Assembly: GCA_024227565.1 (NCBI GenBank)
Contig: JAAEUE010000303.1
Coordinates: forward strand, 131,292-195,291
Direction of reading: 5' to 3'
Length of the DNA stretch: 64,000 nucleotides
Source: Alphaproteobacteria bacterium
GTDB lineage: Bacteria > Pseudomonadota > Alphaproteobacteria > Rhizobiales > CAJQND01
Of the stretch, positions 26,836 through 36,611 are shown piece by piece. Within the stretch, counting starts at the first letter, position 1; each line of letters opens with the position of its first letter. The translations under genes and the position numbers were made by a program. The notes beneath the pieces were generated by a model. It did not search any database. It saw only the letters and a list, made by a program, of their open reading frames with translations, and was not told the origin of the DNA.

Positions 26836-28107
26836 TTATTTCCTTTTACCCGCCAACTTCTCAAACAACGGGGCAAGCCCCTTTTTCTTTTTCTGAGGCG
26901 GCTCGGCCCGTCCGCTCAGCATTTTTGCAAGATCCAGCACGCCATCAGAACATTTCGACTTTTGTTCCAGCTCAAACAGCATCTGACCGTTGTTAGCCGC
27001 AGTAGCGAACGCTACAGGCTCATAGGGCAACACAATCATAGGATCCAAACTCACCGTGCGGGCGAAGTCGCCAGCGGAAATCTCAGGCCGTTTGGGCACA
27101 CCAACTTGGTTCAAAACCAGGTGCGGCGGCTGATCATTCGGCCTCGAGGCCTTGAGCATGTCGATCACATTCTTGGTGTTGCGAAGGGATGCCAGATCAG
27201 GGGTTGCCGTAACCACGACCTCGTCCGCCTTAATCAGAGTTTCCCGCGTCCACGGTGACCAAGAATTGGGTAGGTCCACAACAACTGTCGGGACACTATG
27301 GCGAATGAGATCCAAGATCAGATCCAGAGCATCGTTCTCAACGATGTAATCGCGGTCAACGGCACCAGGAGCAGCCAACAGGCTAAGCCGTTCGCTGCAT
27401 TTGGTCAGCAGCCGGTCGATCAAGACATCATCAACCCGGTCCGGCGCGCCAAGCGCCTCTGCAATGCCCTGACTTGTGTCCTGATTGAAATTCAACCCAG
27501 CTGTACCGAAGGCCAAATCAAGATCTGTGATCACCACATCCTCGACAAGCAACTCAGAGATCGCCCAAGCGACATTATGCGCCAGGGTCGAAGAGCCAAC
27601 CCCGCCCTTACTGCCAATGAAGGCACACACTCGGCCCACCGGTGCCGCATCAGGGGCACTGTACAAGCTGGACACAGAGGAGATCAGCTGCAATTCACTG
27701 ATGGGAGCCACAAGGTAGTCGCTCACACCCTGATCCATTATGGTCCGGTAGAGATGTACGTCATTGACATGCCCAATCACGATGACCTTGGTTGAGCCGT
27801 CACAAACCCCGGCAAGTTGACCGAGTTCAGACAAAAGCATGTCCGCGGATGCGCGCGTTTCAACGATCAGCACATTGGGTGTCGCCGCCTCCGTGAACCA
27901 TTGCGTAGCTGCTGCAGCGCCGCCCAGTTGAATGTCTACATGCGCTTTGGAAAAGCGCCTGTCGCCCATCGCGCTTTGCATGGCGTTCGCAGTCGGCTGT
28001 GTCTCACAGAATGCCTGAATTGAGACCCTTGGAATGTCGGCGACCACATTGTTCGCCGGCATGGCCGGAATCATTTCAGGCTGCATTGCTTCTGCTTGGT
28101 TTTCCAT
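26836..28107 (-). CDS. cpaE: Tad pilus localisation ATPase CpaE/TadZ
   Basis: 423 residues. Residues about 55-150 form an atypical receiver-like domain (VIVIGHVNDVHLYRTIMDQG), followed by a MinD/ParA-type ATPase with a deviant Walker A, GSKGGVGSST (residues 165-174), DLDLAFGTAGLNFNQD and VVVDLPNSWSPWTRETLIKA. CpaE/TadZ localises the pilus machine, at the cell pole in Caulobacter. It lies 25 bp after cpaD and 5 bp before cpaF. The C-terminus is very Lys-rich (PPQKKKKGLAPLFEKLAGKR). Confidence 0.94.
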   Translation of the reverse strand: MENQAEAMQPEMIPAMPANNVVADIPRVSIQAFCETQPTANAMQSAMGDRRFSKAHVDIQLGGAAAATQWFTEAATPNVLIVETRASADMLLSELGQLAGVCDGSTKVIVIGHVNDVHLYRTIMDQGVSDYLVAPISELQLISSVSSLYSAPDAAPVGRVCAFIGSKGGVGSSTLAHNVAWAISELLVEDVVITDLDLAFGTAGLNFNQDTSQGIAEALGAPDRVDDVLIDRLLTKCSERLSLLAAPGAVDRDYIVENDALDLILDLIRHSVPTVVVDLPNSWSPWTRETLIKADEVVVTATPDLASLRNTKNVIDMLKASRPNDQPPHLVLNQVGVPKRPEISAGDFARTVSLDPMIVLPYEPVAFATAANNGQMLFELEQKSKCSDGVLDLAKMLSGRAEPPQKKKKGLAPLFEKLAGKRK

Positions 28108-28132
28108 GGTTCAAACTCGCCAGTTATCGTTC

Positions 28133-28843
28133 TTATTGAACTTGTGAAACGCTTGCGGATTCACCCTCGCTGCGTTGGCTGGCAGTCGACTCGCCGGACC
28201 GCCATTTTTCAAAGACGGTGCCCATACGTGTCTGATCCGACTCGCCAAGGCTCCGAGGTGTGACTAAGTCACGAGGATTCGCCGCCATCGCTGCCCGGTT
28301 GTGCTGCTGAGAACAACCAAAGTTGTGGTAAGGCTTGTTGTCATGCGTATTGGTGAATGATTTTGGCCAGTTGCCGCATTTCTTCGTGAAGGCAAAGTGG
28401 CGGCGGTAGGAAACAACCACCGGGGCACGGCGTGAGCCTTTATGGTGCCGGTAGCGAATTTGTCTGGGATCTACCCCATATTTGGAAGCAAGCTTTGCCA
28501 AATGACCAGCTACAGAGTTTGCTCTCTTACCGCCTCTTGAGGGTATGGAAATCACAAAGTGACCTGCAGCGGTGTTTGGATAGTCCGCAACGAATTTCCG
28601 GATCTCGTGTTCCCGACCGTCTGAAAATGTCGCGCCGTGTCCGGTTGGTATCTTGAGCCGAACCACGCCCTTTTTGACCTTAATCGGGTAGCGATCACTG
28701 ACCAGGAAAGAGCTTTCTCTACTCAGTTCACCGGCCAATTCATCGTTGGTCTGGACCGCACACCCTGCCAGCACGGCTCCAGTAAGCATTACCAGCGCAA
28801 TGTGCGATGCAGATGCAAAGCGAACTTTTTTGAACTTCAACAT
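28133..28843 (-). CDS. cpaD: Tad pilus lipoprotein CpaD
   Basis: 236 residues with an N-terminal hydrophobic stretch ending in a lipobox, TGAVLAGCAVQT, so an outer-membrane lipoprotein is expected. The CpaD-specific features are SDRYPIKVKKGVVRLKIPTG, a middle region on pilus biogenesis FVADYPNTAAGHFVISIPSR, and the Cys-containing motifs KCGNWPKSFTNTHDNKPYHN and FGCSQQHNRAAMAANPRDLV. CpaD (RcpB-like) helps the secretin CpaC assemble. Standard position between cpaC and cpaE, 25 bp on each side. Confidence 0.92.
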   Translation of the reverse strand: MLKFKKVRFASASHIALVMLTGAVLAGCAVQTNDELAGELSRESSFLVSDRYPIKVKKGVVRLKIPTGHGATFSDGREHEIRKFVADYPNTAAGHFVISIPSRGGKRANSVAGHLAKLASKYGVDPRQIRYRHHKGSRRAPVVVSYRRHFAFTKKCGNWPKSFTNTHDNKPYHNFGCSQQHNRAAMAANPRDLVTPRSLGESDQTRMGTVFEKWRSGESTASQRSEGESASVSQVQ

Positions 28844-28868
28844 ACTACCTAACCTTTACGCTGCAATT

Positions 28869-30305
28869 TTACTCGATGATGTAGCCAACTTGGCCGTGAT
28901 ACGTCCCTGGAAGTTCGTCGGAAGAAACGCCGTAAACCTGGTGCAAGCGGCCAAAGAAGATGGAGTCGAGATCGTGCGAATCTTTCAGGCCATCCAGCGG
29001 GGATGCGATCTGCTTTTCCGAGACCGGCTTGACGATCAATGGGGTAACGGTGATGACAAGCTCGGTTTCGTTGCGATTGAAATCACGGCTCTTGAACAAA
29101 GTCCCAAGAATGGGGACCTCTTTGAGGCCGGGGATTCCATTGATATCCTGCTGAAGCTTCTCTTGAATGAGCCCAGCCAGCACCATCGAGCCACCTGACG
29201 GCAACTCAACGGTTGTCTCTGCGCGGCGAACCTGCAGAGCCGGAATGGTCAGGGTTGAAATCGTGACCGCCCCATTGTTGGAGAGTTCGGAAACTTCGGT
29301 TGAGATTTTCAGGCTGATGCGATCTTCGCCGAGAACGATCGGGGTGAAGCCCAGCCCCACACCGAAGGGCTTGAACTCAACGGAGATTGAGTTGTTGTCG
29401 CCCTCCACAGGCACAGGAAACTCGCCGCCTGCGAGAAACTTGGCTGCTTCGCCAGAAATCGTGGTGAGCGTAGGTTCCGCCAATGTCCGAACCAGCCCGT
29501 TGCGCTCTGCCAACCTAATTGTGTCACTGAAAGTGACGCTGCCGCTTGATCCACTGAGTCCAGCAGCAACACCAGGCAGCACGCTGTTCAACGTAAACGG
29601 ATTCGACGTGACCAGAGAAACCGTCGCACTGCCGAGCCGCAGCATATTGTTGGTATCAACACCAACCTGCTTCAAGATGTTGCGCTGAACCTCCATTACG
29701 CGGACCCGCAGCATGACCTGCTGTTTGTCGATAACGGAAATTGAGTTTACGACTTTCTCCTTGTCGTCCACATACTGTTGGGCGAGACGAAGGGCTTCGT
29801 TTGATTGGCCAGCAGATCTGACGCTCCCGGAGAGGACAATGCTCTGGCCCAGCGAGTCTACCTTGATCTTGTTGCCGGGGATCACCTTGTCGATCACATT
29901 TTTAAGGGCACCGGAGTCGCGGCCGACCGCAATGTCCAGGCTCAAGACCTGACGACCTTGCTCGTCGAAAAAGAAGATGTTGGTTTCGCCAAGCTTCTTG
30001 GCAAACAAGTATACCGTGTAGGGCGTGCGGGCCACCGCATCCACCACTGCCGGATTACCAACCAGAACATCCCGAGCAGCCACCGGGAGACGAAGGACAA
30101 CTGATTTGTCCAGCGAGATCGAGAGCTGCCTTGATGTTTCACCCCGCGCAATTCTGATGGGGCCAGCTTCGGCAGTCGCCGACAAACCGGTTAGCCCAGA
30201 GGAGAAACCCAGCATGGTCCAGGCCAGAAGTGCCAACGCAGTTGCATAGATCAGCTGCCGGAAACTCTGTTGGATAATGCGTCCTGATGCAAGAGAACCT
30301 ATCAT
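28869..30305 (-). CDS. cpaC: Tad pilus outer-membrane secretin CpaC/RcpA
   Basis: 478 residues. An N-terminal signal/anchor segment, then the pilus-secretin N-domain with LDKSVVLRLPVAARDVLVGN, a BON-like region (VRSAGQSNEALRLAQQYVDD), and the C-terminal secretin domain ending LGTLFKSRDFNRNETELVIT and VTPLIVKPVSEKQ. AGLIQEKLQQDINGIPGLKE is a hallmark of type II/IV secretin pores. It forms the outer-membrane channel for the Flp fibre. 12 bp separate it from cpaB and 25 bp from cpaD. Confidence 0.95.
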   Translation of the reverse strand: MIGSLASGRIIQQSFRQLIYATALALLAWTMLGFSSGLTGLSATAEAGPIRIARGETSRQLSISLDKSVVLRLPVAARDVLVGNPAVVDAVARTPYTVYLFAKKLGETNIFFFDEQGRQVLSLDIAVGRDSGALKNVIDKVIPGNKIKVDSLGQSIVLSGSVRSAGQSNEALRLAQQYVDDKEKVVNSISVIDKQQVMLRVRVMEVQRNILKQVGVDTNNMLRLGSATVSLVTSNPFTLNSVLPGVAAGLSGSSGSVTFSDTIRLAERNGLVRTLAEPTLTTISGEAAKFLAGGEFPVPVEGDNNSISVEFKPFGVGLGFTPIVLGEDRISLKISTEVSELSNNGAVTISTLTIPALQVRRAETTVELPSGGSMVLAGLIQEKLQQDINGIPGLKEVPILGTLFKSRDFNRNETELVITVTPLIVKPVSEKQIASPLDGLKDSHDLDSIFFGRLHQVYGVSSDELPGTYHGQVGYIIE

Positions 30306-30317
30306 GATACCTTACCC

Positions 30318-31136
30318 TTACTGACCGCCACGAATGATTGTGCTTGACCCGTAACGGATCACAGCCACACCGCGGGAACTCCCGCCTTTTGAGAAATTTT
30401 TGGCCGCTTTTGGACCATCATCTCCCAGCTTGCCGCTGTTTTCGGCAATTGATCTCAATGTTAGCGACAGTGCGCCCATCGAGTCTGCGAGTTCGAGGAC
30501 TTCAGCCTGTTCAGGGCGAAGTTCCACTGTCGCAGTTTTGCCAATTACGACCTGTTCACCTTTCTCGTTTTCACGGAAGGTTTGGTCGATAGCTAGGATA
30601 CGGACATTTGTCAGAACCGTTTCTGTCACGTGCAGCGTTTCGCTGTTGCCGTTCGTTGGCGTCAACTTGCGCGTAAGCAAAACATCAACCCGGTCGTTTG
30701 GGAGAATGAATCCACCGGCGCCTGTGTCCGTCGAAATTTTAAACGAGACGGCGCGCATGCCCTTAGGCAAGATCGCGGCCATGAATCCGCCCTGCTCGGG
30801 CAGAATCAGTTTTTTCCTCAGAACCGGCTCACCAGATATAAGGCCAGACCGCGCCATCGCTTTGGCATACTTGGTCATGGCTTCCGGATCGCGGGACTTG
30901 ATGATGTACTTTGCCGAGGAGGCTTTCTTGGGCCAGATCTGCCACTTCATGCCCTTCTCGGTAACCTGATTGCCCATTGGAATATCGCGGGAAGCCACGA
31001 GAACCTGAACGGTTTTCTCAGCCGCCTTCATGACGGTTTTTACTTCCTTTTTCGCGACGAGGTTCTTGGCCAAAAATGCCGCCAGGATCGCTGCCCCAGC
31101 TGCTAACCCAAGAACCACAATGCGTTTGCCATTCAT
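30318..31136 (-). CDS. cpaB: Tad pilus assembly protein CpaB/RcpC (SAF domain)
   Basis: 272 residues with one N-terminal membrane helix (IVVLGLAAGAAILAAFLAKN) and the SAF-type beta-clip VLVASRDIPMGNQVTEKGMK, then FKISTDTGAGGFILPNDRVD and DVLLTRKLTPTNGNS, typical of RcpC/CpaB. The C-terminus includes VELRPEQAEVLELADSMGAL-SLTLRSI, a conserved family element. Periplasmic; interacts with the secretin and may bind peptidoglycan. It begins the run of tightly packed genes down to tadC; 114 bp separate it from cpaA. Confidence 0.94.
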   Translation of the reverse strand: MNGKRIVVLGLAAGAAILAAFLAKNLVAKKEVKTVMKAAEKTVQVLVASRDIPMGNQVTEKGMKWQIWPKKASSAKYIIKSRDPEAMTKYAKAMARSGLISGEPVLRKKLILPEQGGFMAAILPKGMRAVSFKISTDTGAGGFILPNDRVDVLLTRKLTPTNGNSETLHVTETVLTNVRILAIDQTFRENEKGEQVVIGKTATVELRPEQAEVLELADSMGALSLTLRSIAENSGKLGDDGPKAAKNFSKGGSSRGVAVIRYGSSTIIRGGQ

Positions 31137-31250
31137 TGCTCTAAACCTTACTCACGAGTCCAACAGACCTAATGTTCCCTGACTTTGCGCCGGGAATGGT
31201 CAAATTATGGTTAACAACGACCTACCCATTTTCCAGACATCAGGTTTCAT

Positions 31251-31754
31251 TCACGCCCCCAACGTCTTCATCAGCGGTGTTTCTGCATAAACGATTAGAC
31301 CGGCACCGCAGATGGCCACACCGTAGGGCACACCCGTCTTGGGTTGATGCAACCTATAGAGCCACTTGAAATCGTAGGCCCAAACCGGCAGCGGAAAGGA
31401 GCGGTACATCATCAGCAGAACGCAGAGCGGCCCGCCAAGAAGCGCAGTCATAAATAACAGGGAGAACAGGTCGTTCCAGCCAACCCAAAGCGCAGCCGCC
31501 GACAAGAGTTTTGCATCACCGCCGCCCAGTACGTTAAATGCAAATAGTGCAAAGCAGATCACCAGAACCAAACCGCCTGCCGCAAAATGCCAACCGATTT
31601 GTACCAAGGGCAGCCCTGCCGTCACGGCCAATCCACAGAAACATACAATTAGGACGAGAGATATCCAGTTGGATATGGTCATCGTTGCGATATCATTCAC
31701 AGCGGCCAGGATTAGCCCTGCCGGAAAGATCACAAGAATCAAAAACTGAAGCAC
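31251..31754 (-). CDS. cpaA: Prepilin peptidase CpaA/TadV
   Basis: A24-family aspartic prepilin peptidase that cleaves the Flp pilin leader. About 167 residues and six membrane helices. Catalytic Asp in AAVNDIATMTISNWISL and GGGDAKLLSAAALWVGW (GxxDAK with Gly-Gly-Gly). The frame is open to an ATG at 31793, but GTG 31754 is preferred because GGGGAGAG precedes it at good spacing and the shorter protein has the family length, beginning just before the first helix FLILVIFPAGLILAAV. It lies between the pilin terminator hairpin and cpaB. Confidence 0.92.
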   Translation of the reverse strand: MLQFLILVIFPAGLILAAVNDIATMTISNWISLVLIVCFCGLAVTAGLPLVQIGWHFAAGGLVLVICFALFAFNVLGGGDAKLLSAAALWVGWNDLFSLLFMTALLGGPLCVLLMMYRSFPLPVWAYDFKWLYRLHQPKTGVPYGVAICGAGLIVYAETPLMKTLGA

Positions 31755-31950
31755 AATTCTCTCCCCATCTAAACCGGCACGCTTGAAGCGCAAACACCCG
31801 CCGGTTCAATTCAGCCTGGGGACAGTTTCCACCATTGGTATGAATCTGCGGTAAATGTGGGGACTAAGCTTTGAATAATGTTTGCATGATCCAAACCTTA
31901 TGGTGGCGTTGCTGGATCTGCTGGGGGTAAATTAAGCGCATAAATGAGAA

Positions 31951-31975
31951 CAGCCGGCGGTTGAACCGCCGGCTG
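31951..31975 (-). terminator. Hairpin downstream of the Flp pilin gene
   Basis: Perfect 10-bp inverted repeat CAGCCGGCGG / CCGCCGGCTG with a 5-base loop, 58 bp after the pilin stop codon. On the minus strand it is followed by TTCTCATTTAT, a moderate T-rich stretch. It most likely ends or weakens transcription so that pilin mRNA greatly exceeds cpaA-tadC mRNA, and may also protect the pilin message 3' end. Confidence 0.75.
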
Positions 31976-32032
31976 TCGCCTCCCGATAAACTCGGATATT
32001 TGGGTGCGGCAAGAGTGCCGCACCCTATATTA

Positions 32033-32194
32033 TTAGCTGCCTGTGAGACCGTCTTCTACGTTCTCGAAGGTGCTAACCAATTCACTACCAACCGTACCAA
32101 CGATAGTAGCGATAGCAACGGAAATACCAGCCGCAATCAGACCATACTCAATAGCAGTTGCGCCAGACTCATCTTTCAAAAAACGTGCAAACAT
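32033..32194 (-). CDS. pilA: Flp/Fap-type pilin, major Tad pilus subunit
   Basis: A 53-residue class IVb pilin precursor. It has a short basic leader MFARFLKDESG, cleavage after Gly in ESG/ATAIEYGLIAAG, with the Glu-Tyr pair of the Flp motif, then one hydrophobic helix ISVAIATIVGTVGSELV and a short C-terminal tail. CpaA is expected to process it, and the fibre mediates attachment. The start ATG 32194 has AAGGAG at ideal spacing. A CtrA-like box lies about 100 bp upstream, and a hairpin terminator 58 bp downstream of the stop. It is the first gene of the locus. Confidence 0.94.
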   Translation of the reverse strand: MFARFLKDESGATAIEYGLIAAGISVAIATIVGTVGSELVSTFENVEDGLTGS

Positions 32195-32762
32195 GTTTGT
32201 TACTCCTTACATACACACTTTAATTTCAGCACCAGTTCGTGCCCCGGTTCTTTGCCTTGGGGAGTGGAACTGTGGCGAACATAACCGGCAGGATTTAACA
32301 TGAAGTTAAGTTGAGATGACAAAATCATTCGGTGAAATCATGGTTTATAAATATTTAATGTCCTTTATTCATAATATTAACTCAATAAAAAATAGAAATT
32401 TCTATTTTCAATTTGAGAAATTTTACAAGTAATCGGATTTTTTCTGGTTAATTCCTGATTTATATCATCAAATAGGCCATGGATAATTTCTTTTATATTT
32501 TTATTATTCAACGCATAACCCTAAAATTCGCGTATGGAGTTCGATGTAGTTTTCATTCTAAACGCGTGATCTCACTTCCATCGGAACCACACCGAGCCCA
32601 GGTTTCGTGTTGATTTGAATCAGGTTTTAATCTCATCGGCCCCTGAGAGGTTTTGTGCCGCCCAAACAGCACAAAAGTGCCCCTGACACCTATTGTCAGC
32701 ACCACAATCCAATTCGTCAGCCCCCTCTTCCCCCATTCCTCTCCACAACCTATATTCCCGCC
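32195..32762. other. Intergenic region, 568 bp, between pilin and uvrB
   Basis: Divergent promoter region. The part next to the pilin (32195-32310) contains the pilin ribosome-binding site and the CtrA-like box. The centre (about 32330-32530) is very AT-rich, far below the GC content of its surroundings. The right part (32553-32762) is GC-normal and open in several frames, including 36 codons upstream of and in frame with uvrB, but without a good start site. No LexA box meeting the alphaproteobacterial GTTC-N7-GTTC pattern was found. Confidence 0.6.
32295..32309. promoter_or_regulatory. CtrA-like box TTAA-N7-TTAA upstream of the pilin gene
   Basis: TTAA-CATGAAG-TTAA is a full-length match to the CtrA consensus and lies 101-115 bp upstream of the pilin start codon. 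In Caulobacter the pilA promoter is directly activated by CtrA; the same control here would tie pilus production to the cell cycle. Binding is inferred from the match and from that precedent. Confidence 0.65.
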
Positions 32763-35195
32763 ATGGCTACAAACTCCGACCAAGACGGCTTTGCAGAAGC
32801 CCCTCTTCAACCCATTTCCGGTGCGCCGGGCATTCCCGTTGCCGCTAACGTGCCAGACGCCGCACCGCGCGGCGCAAGACCGGATCCACGCGAGGCGATG
32901 CCTGCTGGCGGCCTTGGAGAATTACGCCCGGAGCTGATTGAGTTTGCCGACACCTTTGTGCCCCACCGACCTGAGCGGCCAGCAAAATCCGAAGGCGGGC
33001 TTTCGGTCAAGCTGGTTTCTGAGTTCTCTCCCGCCGGTGACCAACCGGAGGCCATCAGGGATCTTGTGAGCGGAATCAATGAACAAGACGAGCGAGACCA
33101 GGTACTTCTGGGCGTTACCGGTTCGGGCAAGACCTACACAATGGCCAAGGTCATTGAGGCAACGCAGCGCCCGGCCTTGATCCTCGCGCCCAACAAAACC
33201 CTTGCTGCGCAGCTCTACGGCGAGTTCAAACAGTTCTTTCCCGACAATGCGGTGGAGTATTTCGTCTCCTATTATGACTACTACCAGCCGGAAGCCTATG
33301 TGCCACGCTCCGACACCTATATAGAAAAAGAGTCGTCCATCAACGAGCAGATCGACCGCATGCGCCACGCCGCAACCCGATCACTGTTGGAGCGAGACGA
33401 CGTTGTGATCGTTGCCTCGGTGTCTTGTATTTACGGTATTGGTTCGGTGGAAACCTATTCCGCCATGACCTTTCAGATAGAGATCGGCGACAGTCTGGAC
33501 CGCAACCAGTTGCTCGCCGACCTAGTGGCCCTGCAATACAAACGCAACGATACAGCATTCCAGCGAGGCACCTTCCGCGCCAGAGGCGATACGGTTGAGG
33601 TGTTTCCCGCCCACTTGGAAGATCGGGCCTGGCGGATATCGCTGTTTGGCGACGAAGTGGAGGGCATCACCGAGTTCGACCCCCTCACCGGCCAAAAGAC
33701 GGACCAACTGCAATCTGTGAAGTTCTACGCCAATTCTCACTATGTGACCCCGAAGCCGACCCTTCAGCAGGCCGTGAAACAGATCAAGCACGAATTGGGC
33801 ATCCGTCTGGAAGAGTATAATGCTGCCGGCCGCCTGCTCGAGGCACAAAGGTTGGAACAGCGCTGCACTTTCGATATCGAGATGATCATGGCGACAGGTT
33901 CGTGTGCGGGCATCGAGAACTATTCGCGCTATCTAACCGGCCGCCAGCCCGGCGAGCCGCCGCCCACCCTGTTTGAGTATTTGCCAGACAACGCCCTGGT
34001 GTTCCTCGACGAGAGCCACGTAACGGTTCCGCAACTTGGCGCCATGTTCAAAGGCGACTTCAGCCGCAAGGCAACCTTGGCCGAATATGGGTTCCGCCTG
34101 CCGTCGTGCATCGATAACAGGCCTTTGCGGTTTGAAGAATGGGACGCCATGCGCCCATCGACCGTCTATGTCTCCGCCACGCCAGGCAATTGGGAGATGG
34201 AGCGCACAGGCGGGGTTTTCGCCGAACAGGTGATCCGGCCTACAGGCCTTATCGATCCGCCGGTCGAAATCCGGCCGGTGTCCACCCAGGTGGACGACCT
34301 GATTGCCGAGTGCCACGAAGTCGCCAAGCGGGGCTACCGCGTGCTCGTCACCACGCTCACCAAGCGCATGGCGGAGGATTTGACCGAATATATGCATGAG
34401 CAGGGCATCCGCGTGCGCTACATGCATTCCGACATCGACACGCTGGAGCGCATTGAGATCATCCGCGATCTGCGCCTAGGGGCATTTGATGTGTTGGTTG
34501 GGATCAACCTGCTGCGCGAGGGCCTGGATATCCCCGAATGCGCCCTTGTGGCCATTCTCGATGCAGACAAAGAGGGATTCCTGCGCAGTGAAACCTCGCT
34601 GATCCAAACAATTGGCCGCGCCGCCCGTAATCTGGACGGCCGCGTGATCCTTTATGCAGATAAAATAACCGGCTCCATGGACCGCGCCCTGAGCGAGACC
34701 GATCGACGCCGCGAAAAACAAGTTGCCTACAACGAAGCCAACGGCATCACACCTGAAAGCGTGCGCGCCAACATCTCTGATATTCTCGACAGTGTCTACG
34801 AGGGCGACCACGTGCGCGTGGACAGCGGCCTAACCAAGGATGGCGACGGCCCGCTCATTGGGCACAATCTGGAAGCGGTTCTGGCCGACTTCGAAAAACG
34901 CATGCGTGATGCGGCGGCTGACCTCGAGTTTGAAGAAGCAGCCCGTCTGCGCGACGAGATCAAACGCTTGCGCGAGACCGAACTGGCCGTGATGGACGAC
35001 CCATTGGCCCGCCAATCCGCCATTGAACAGCGTGCTGGCAAGCACGGAGGCGGCGGCAAATCCGGCGCGCCCAAACGCTCCCGCCCCCACAAGCCAGATC
35101 TTGATGAGATGACTGTTGGCCGAACCGAAAAGCCAGCACCGCGCAGCAGCGGCGGCAAACCAGGCTCGCGGACGTATAAGACCAACCGCACTTAA
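32763..35195 (+). CDS. uvrB: UvrABC excision nuclease subunit B
   Basis: Damage-verification helicase-like subunit of nucleotide excision repair. Walker [17 protein letters not shown] near residue 117; the beta-hairpin region [34 protein letters not shown], helicase motifs [14 protein letters not shown] and [34 protein letters not shown], and the C-terminal UVR motif [20 protein letters not shown]. At 810 residues from ATG 32763 it is longer than E. coli UvrB because of an N-terminal extension of about 80 residues rich in Pro/Ala and a basic C-terminal tail of about 70 residues. A GTG at 32655 would add 36 codons but lacks support. Confidence 0.96.
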   Translation: MATNSDQDGFAEAPLQPISGAPGIPVAANVPDAAPRGARPDPREAMPAGGLGELRPELIEFADTFVPHRPERPAKSEGGLSVKLVSEFSPAGDQPEAIRDLVSGINEQDERDQVLLGVTGSGKTYTMAKVIEATQRPALILAPNKTLAAQLYGEFKQFFPDNAVEYFVSYYDYYQPEAYVPRSDTYIEKESSINEQIDRMRHAATRSLLERDDVVIVASVSCIYGIGSVETYSAMTFQIEIGDSLDRNQLLADLVALQYKRNDTAFQRGTFRARGDTVEVFPAHLEDRAWRISLFGDEVEGITEFDPLTGQKTDQLQSVKFYANSHYVTPKPTLQQAVKQIKHELGIRLEEYNAAGRLLEAQRLEQRCTFDIEMIMATGSCAGIENYSRYLTGRQPGEPPPTLFEYLPDNALVFLDESHVTVPQLGAMFKGDFSRKATLAEYGFRLPSCIDNRPLRFEEWDAMRPSTVYVSATPGNWEMERTGGVFAEQVIRPTGLIDPPVEIRPVSTQVDDLIAECHEVAKRGYRVLVTTLTKRMAEDLTEYMHEQGIRVRYMHSDIDTLERIEIIRDLRLGAFDVLVGINLLREGLDIPECALVAILDADKEGFLRSETSLIQTIGRAARNLDGRVILYADKITGSMDRALSETDRRREKQVAYNEANGITPESVRANISDILDSVYEGDHVRVDSGLTKDGDGPLIGHNLEAVLADFEKRMRDAAADLEFEEAARLRDEIKRLRETELAVMDDPLARQSAIEQRAGKHGGGGKSGAPKRSRPHKPDLDEMTVGRTEKPAPRSSGGKPGSRTYKTNRT

Positions 35196-35216
35196 TGGTG
35201 CAAGCAAGGCACCGAC

Positions 35217-36125
35217 ATGCATCAGCAAATCGATGACACTGAGATCAACATCACTCTGTTGACCACAGCCATCGGCGCGGAAGTTGATGGGGTTGATCTG
35301 ACCCAGCCGCTTAGCAATGCCATAGCGGGCACCCTTCGCGATCTATTGGCCCGCCATAATGTGTTGTTCTTCCGGGCCCAGCATCTGAACCTTGATCAAA
35401 AAAAGCGGTTCACAGCCAGTTTCGGCTCTCTCCTGACTTTGCCTTATGTCTCTCCGCTTGACGGCGACCCTGAGGTGATCCGCGTCTATAAGGGAGCCAA
35501 TGAGGGCGGCGGGGTGTTCGGCGGGGACTGGCATACAGATTTCAGCTTCCTGGAGCGCCCTCCGGCCGGCTCTGTGCTCAGCGCTGTGACAGTCCCTCCT
35601 CAAGGTGGTGACACTTTATGGGCGAGCCAGGCTGCGGCCTGGGACGCCCTGCCCGCGCCGTTGCAGGAGTTGTTGATCACTTGCGACGCTGTCCATGTGG
35701 GCAAACCGTACGGGGTAAAATGGTCCCCACCCATTGAAACCCAGACAGGGGCCGGAATGACAATGTCCCGCGGCGACCCCAGCGCCGATGAGGACCGGCT
35801 TCATCCTGCCGTTCTCACTCACCCCGTAACTGGCCGCAAAATGCTGTTCCTCAACCCGACCTACACGGTTCGCATGGATGGCATGAGTGAAGAGGAGAGT
35901 CGGCCGATTTTGGACGCCGTCCAGCGCCATTGCATCCGTCCGGAGTTCACCTGCCGCTTCCGCTGGTCGCCTGGAACAGTTGCAATTTGGGATAACCTGG
36001 CCACACAGCATTATGCTGTGAACGACTATCAGGGCCACGAGCGCGAGATGTTCAGAACCACCTTCGGTGGTGCGACACCTCGCGAACTCACAACACCCTA
36101 TCCCCGCTCAGCCGTAACCGTCTGA
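35217..36125 (+). CDS. TauD/TfdA-family 2-oxoglutarate dioxygenase (taurine dioxygenase-like)
   Basis: 302 residues. HxD ligands in GGDWHTDFSFLERPPAGSVL, followed by VTVPPQGGDTLWASQAAAWD; distal His and 2-oxoglutarate-binding Arg in the C-terminal VAIWDNLATQHYAVNDYQGH and REMFRTTFGG. The fold and motifs are those of TauD, which releases sulfite from taurine, and of related alkylsulfonate or alkyl-acid dioxygenases. No taurine ABC transporter adjoins it, so the substrate is open. It starts 21 bp after uvrB and converges with greA across 12 bp. Confidence 0.88.
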   Translation: MHQQIDDTEINITLLTTAIGAEVDGVDLTQPLSNAIAGTLRDLLARHNVLFFRAQHLNLDQKKRFTASFGSLLTLPYVSPLDGDPEVIRVYKGANEGGGVFGGDWHTDFSFLERPPAGSVLSAVTVPPQGGDTLWASQAAAWDALPAPLQELLITCDAVHVGKPYGVKWSPPIETQTGAGMTMSRGDPSADEDRLHPAVLTHPVTGRKMLFLNPTYTVRMDGMSEEESRPILDAVQRHCIRPEFTCRFRWSPGTVAIWDNLATQHYAVNDYQGHEREMFRTTFGGATPRELTTPYPRSAVTV

Positions 36126-36137
36126 TCGAGGGTTGCT

Positions 36138-36611
36138 CTAGCTGAATTTGACCTTCAGAATCTCGTAGGATTTACCGCCACCAGGCGTGTTCACTTCTAC
36201 GCTGTCGCCGACGGTTTTACCAATCAGCGCGCGGGCAATTGGTGATGTGATGGAAATCCGGCCTTCTTTGACATCAGCTTCTTGCTCGCCAACGATCTGA
36301 TAGTGCGACTCTTCATCAGTATCTTCGTCCACCAGCGTCACATGCGCTCCGAACTTCACACTGGAGCCCGACAGTTGGCTGACATCAATCACATCGGCGC
36401 GCGACAGCATATCCTCCATCTCGGCAATGCGGGCTTCGTTCAGGCCCTGCTGTTCCTTGGCGGCATGATATTCGGCGTTTTCCGACAGATCGCCATGCTC
36501 ACGCGCTTCTGAGATCGCCTTAATGATCCTCTGACGCTCTGTGGTCTTCAGGATTTTTACTTCGTCCTGAATGGCGGCGTGTCCGCCTGATGTCATTGGC
36601 ACTTTATCCAT
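36138..36611 (-). CDS. greA: Transcription elongation factor GreA
   Basis: 157 residues, the standard length. N-terminal coiled coil with acidic tip ([20 protein letters not shown] with [14 protein letters not shown] after it), C-terminal FKBP-like domain [20 protein letters not shown] and [20 protein letters not shown]. GreA stimulates transcript cleavage in backtracked RNA polymerase. Positioned downstream of carB on the same strand, 158 bp away on the carB stop side, a frequent rhizobial neighbour. Confidence 0.96.
   Translation of the reverse strand: MDKVPMTSGGHAAIQDEVKILKTTERQRIIKAISEAREHGDLSENAEYHAAKEQQGLNEARIAEMEDMLSRADVIDVSQLSGSSVKFGAHVTLVDEDTDEESHYQIVGEQEADVKEGRISITSPIARALIGKTVGDSVEVNTPGGGKSYEILKVKFS

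Noticed and set aside
32539..32553. Possible LexA box upstream of uvrB
   Set aside because: GTTC is present but the partner half after seven bases is TTTT, not GTTC, and the distance to uvrB is over 200 bp. Not enough for an SOS-box call.
32655..32762. GTG start adding 36 codons to uvrB
   Set aside because: No ribosome-binding site and a Pro/His-rich translation without similarity to UvrB N-termini; ATG 32763 chosen.
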